Under the pieces are notes generated by a model. The model made no database searches. It saw only the letters and a program-made list of their open reading frames with translations, and was not told the DNA's origin. From the NCBI GenBank assembly GCA_945904015.1, contig CAMDPK010000030.1, positions 1 to 51,222 on the forward strand: a stretch of DNA of 51,222 nucleotides. Reading direction: 5' to 3'. Position 1 is the first letter of the stretch; every line of letters begins with the position of its first letter. A program made the position numbers and the translations under genes. Origin of the DNA: Candidatus Kuenenia stuttgartensis (GTDB lineage Bacteria > Planctomycetota > Planctomycetia > Planctomycetales > Planctomycetaceae). Below are positions 49,569-51,222 of this stretch, piece by piece.

Positions 49569-50453
49569 CTATTCCTCGTTCTCGGAGTCAATCTCTTCCG
49601 CCGCGGTCTGAGCCTGCTGGCGAGCGCGTCGGATTGAAGGAATGCTGGACTGATTGGGATCGTCGAGTACGTTGAATTGGCCATCCGGTTCGTGGCGATG
49701 GGCAGCCACCATTCGACGTGCTTGTCGATTGGAGCGGAAATCTGCGGCCGGCTCGTCTGCGGCGAGTTCTGATGGGTCAGCCGATTCACGGCGCTCGGCA
49801 AGAACCTGGAAGAGCGTCTCGCCCACCAATTGCGGAGTGATTCTCTCACTGCGACTAAAATTGCCATCGGTCGCATACGGAGCTTCAGGTTCGTAGGCGT
49901 CGTCCCCGTCCTTCTCTTTCGCCCGTTCGTAACCGACCAGGCTGACTCTGGAGAGGTCAGAGTACAGAGGCGAACCGTTGGGCGGCGTGTGCCGAACGCG
50001 CACTGCGAGGTCCGCCTGATGGTATCCCTTGCGCGAGTACGGCACGAACAGTTGATAGGCCGGACCGAACTGAGTGGAGGTCAAATGCGCCTTCCAAGTC
50101 CCCCCCTTAAAATCGAATTGGTGCAGCGGCTGCGCTTGATCCTCCGGCGCACCTTGGTCGTCAAACAAATAGATGCGAACGTCGCCGTCCACTTCGACCG
50201 ACGACACATTCCCGCGCGTGAAAAAGAAGATCTGGCCGGAGACTCCGCGAGACGGTTTGTTGTCCACGCCTGTCCCTTCGGCCGCTTCCCACAGACAAAG
50301 GCAACGCACGGCGGGGTTCTCGGCGGTGGCTTTTATGAATTTGTGCTTGTGCGTGAACTTGGAAAACAAGCTCGTCGTCGTGCAGCCGGAGAAAACCAAC
50401 AGCACGCTCAAGAATGCCAAGTACCGCATCAGACGCTGGCCAATTCGGTCCAT
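49569..50453 (-). CDS. Putative lipoprotein of unknown function
   Basis: 294 residues (or 286 from the in-frame ATG at residue 9). A signal peptide with lipobox is seen as RYLAFLSVLLVFSGC. A conserved-looking beta domain follows (residues 45-180: KATAENPAVRCLCLWEAAEGTGVDNKPSRGVSGQIFFF; RIYLFDDQG; PYSRKGYHQADLAVRVRHTPPNG). The C-terminal third is polar with Arg/Gln-rich segments and ends in EEIDSENEE. It lies 20 bases after the secretin-like gene on the same strand, so a role linked to a secretion apparatus is possible. I recognise no named family. Confidence 0.65.
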   Translation of the reverse strand: MDRIGQRLMRYLAFLSVLLVFSGCTTTSLFSKFTHKHKFIKATAENPAVRCLCLWEAAEGTGVDNKPSRGVSGQIFFFTRGNVSSVEVDGDVRIYLFDDQGAPEDQAQPLHQFDFKGGTWKAHLTSTQFGPAYQLFVPYSRKGYHQADLAVRVRHTPPNGSPLYSDLSRVSLVGYERAKEKDGDDAYEPEAPYATDGNFSRSERITPQLVGETLFQVLAERRESADPSELAADEPAADFRSNRQARRMVAAHRHEPDGQFNVLDDPNQSSIPSIRRARQQAQTAAEEIDSENEE

Positions 50454-50473
50454 GAGACTGCTTCTCCGATTGC

Positions 50474-51222
50474 CTACTGCCGACTACCGACTGCTTTGTC
50501 CCGGCGAAATGTGTCCAGGATCGTCGGTTTCGCAGTTGGCTTTTTCTGTCCACGGGAACTCGTTTGGGTTGCCGGCATGGCCGACGCACTGTTGCTGATT
50601 TGTTGATAGCTCGCACCTCGGACATCATCGGTCATTGGCGGAACCGGCAATGCACGCGGCGCATTCGTCGAATCGCCACGAGCTGGTGTGTTCTCGGCCG
50701 GTGCTGGTGGAGGTGGCGTTGAATTGGTGTTGCCGGGAGTCCACAGCTCGCCCGGTGCATAGACCGGCGGGATGGAGCCGTCGTTGGGCGATGCGGGAAC
50801 TCCGAACAATGGACCGTGCATCGCTTCGGCTTCGCATTCGGTGTAGTGCAGGCGTTCCGATTCAATCTGCTTGATGATCTCGGACACGCTGTTGTTCTTG
50901 ATGATTCGCGGCGTCAAGAAGATCAGCAATTCCGTGCGTCGCGTGGAGTGGGAGTCGAACCGAAACGCCTGGCCGAGGATCGGGATGTCACCCAGCCACG
51001 GCACCTTCCGCGTGATGTTGTCTTCCGTCTTTTGGATCAATCCGCCCAGCACAATCGTCTGTTCGTTGGCGACGGACACCGTGGTCAGCGCGGTGCTGAT
51101 GTCCTTCACGGGAGCCGTGATCGCACCTTGCGTCGCCGAGGCATTCACCAGAGTCACATAGGAGGTCGAATTCAGGTCATAAGCGCTGCGTTCGGCATGG
51201 ACCTGCATGACGATCCGATCAT
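50474..51222 (-). CDS. Type II/III secretin (GspD/PilQ-like), C-terminal part
   Basis: The frame is open to the window edge, so the N-terminus is missing; about 248 residues are visible. It contains the secretin core: LNSTSYVTLVNASATQGAITAP, VSVANEQTIVLGGLIQKTEDNITRKVPWLGDIPILGQAF and TELLIFLTPRII. Secretins form outer-membrane rings in type II secretion or type IV pili. The last ~115 residues are a Pro/Ala/Ser/Thr-rich tail (TPPPPAPAENTPA) not seen in most secretins. The following lipoprotein and BON genes are on the same strand and may be co-transcribed. Confidence 0.88.
   Translation of the reverse strand, partial: DRIVMQVHAERSAYDLNSTSYVTLVNASATQGAITAPVKDISTALTTVSVANEQTIVLGGLIQKTEDNITRKVPWLGDIPILGQAFRFDSHSTRRTELLIFLTPRIIKNNSVSEIIKQIESERLHYTECEAEAMHGPLFGVPASPNDGSIPPVYAPGELWTPGNTNSTPPPPAPAENTPARGDSTNAPRALPVPPMTDDVRGASYQQISNSASAMPATQTSSRGQKKPTAKPTILDTFRRDKAVGSRQ

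Noticed and set aside
1..51222. Insertion sequence or prophage region
   Set aside because: No transposase, integrase or phage structural gene was recognised; the mobile signal is limited to short non-coding elements.

Overview
The window reads as chromosomal DNA of a planctomycete (phylum Planctomycetota). It is GC-rich and gene-dense, and it carries several families that are expanded in that phylum: DUF1501, DUF1559, DUF885, BON-domain exported proteins, a calcium-binding/beta-helix protein with a LESRELL-like N-terminus, and a 14-blade WD40 protein. I assign no genus. I saw no rRNA, tRNA, CRISPR array, prophage or transposase gene. No gene-free stretch exceeds about 300 bases.

Layout. 1-4.0 kb: truncated BON protein, lipoprotein, GNAT acetyltransferase and a squalene-pathway desaturase (HpnE). 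4.1-10.7 kb: WD40 protein, UbiA-type prenyltransferase and an LptD/OstA-like outer-membrane protein. 10.8-18.6 kb: glycogen debranching enzyme, large RTX/beta-helix protein, VOC protein and SH3 protein. 18.7-25.7 kb: ABC exporter pair, esterase, RmlD-like reductase, and an LpoB-like plus COG3014-like lipoprotein pair. 25.6-33.7 kb: threonine synthase, DUF1501, DUF885, and an operon of a small membrane protein, a two-lobed esterase and an interrupted DUF1559 gene. 33.9-35.5 kb: ArsM-like methyltransferase with a GAF protein. 35.6-39.9 kb: acyltransferase, flippase and polymerase/ligase of a surface polysaccharide. 40-43 kb: ndk, carA, tgt. 43.3-47.6 kb: isochorismatase-like hydrolase, MmcQ/YjbR protein, VapBC-like pair, small membrane protein, MqnE, acetamidase/formamidase. 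47.9-51.2 kb: degenerate SGNH protein, BON protein, lipoprotein and the C-terminal part of a secretin.

Common themes. Much of the region serves the cell envelope: LptD, LpoB-like lipoprotein, O-antigen-type genes, secretin, BON proteins and hopanoid/squalene metabolism. MqnE and the UbiA-type enzyme point to menaquinone made by the futalosine route.

The most unusual signal is in the repeats. Nine elements consist of two hairpins in inverted orientation, and the outer ends read GTAG ... CTAC (one end is degenerate). This is the layout known for REP/REPIN elements. The nine have different core sequences, and their arms often differ by paired changes that keep each hairpin intact. Three further inverted repeats lack the GTAG cap. 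In five genes (glgX, the polysaccharide ligase, ndk, tgt and a BON gene) the TAG stop codon lies inside a GTAG at an element end or immediately beside one. Other elements lie in-frame in a flippase gene and form the C-termini of threonine synthase and an SGNH protein. A second class consists of heptanucleotide tandem repeats, mostly five copies. Two of them lie inside coding sequence (hpnE and a lipoprotein signal peptide), where a copy-number change would shift the frame.
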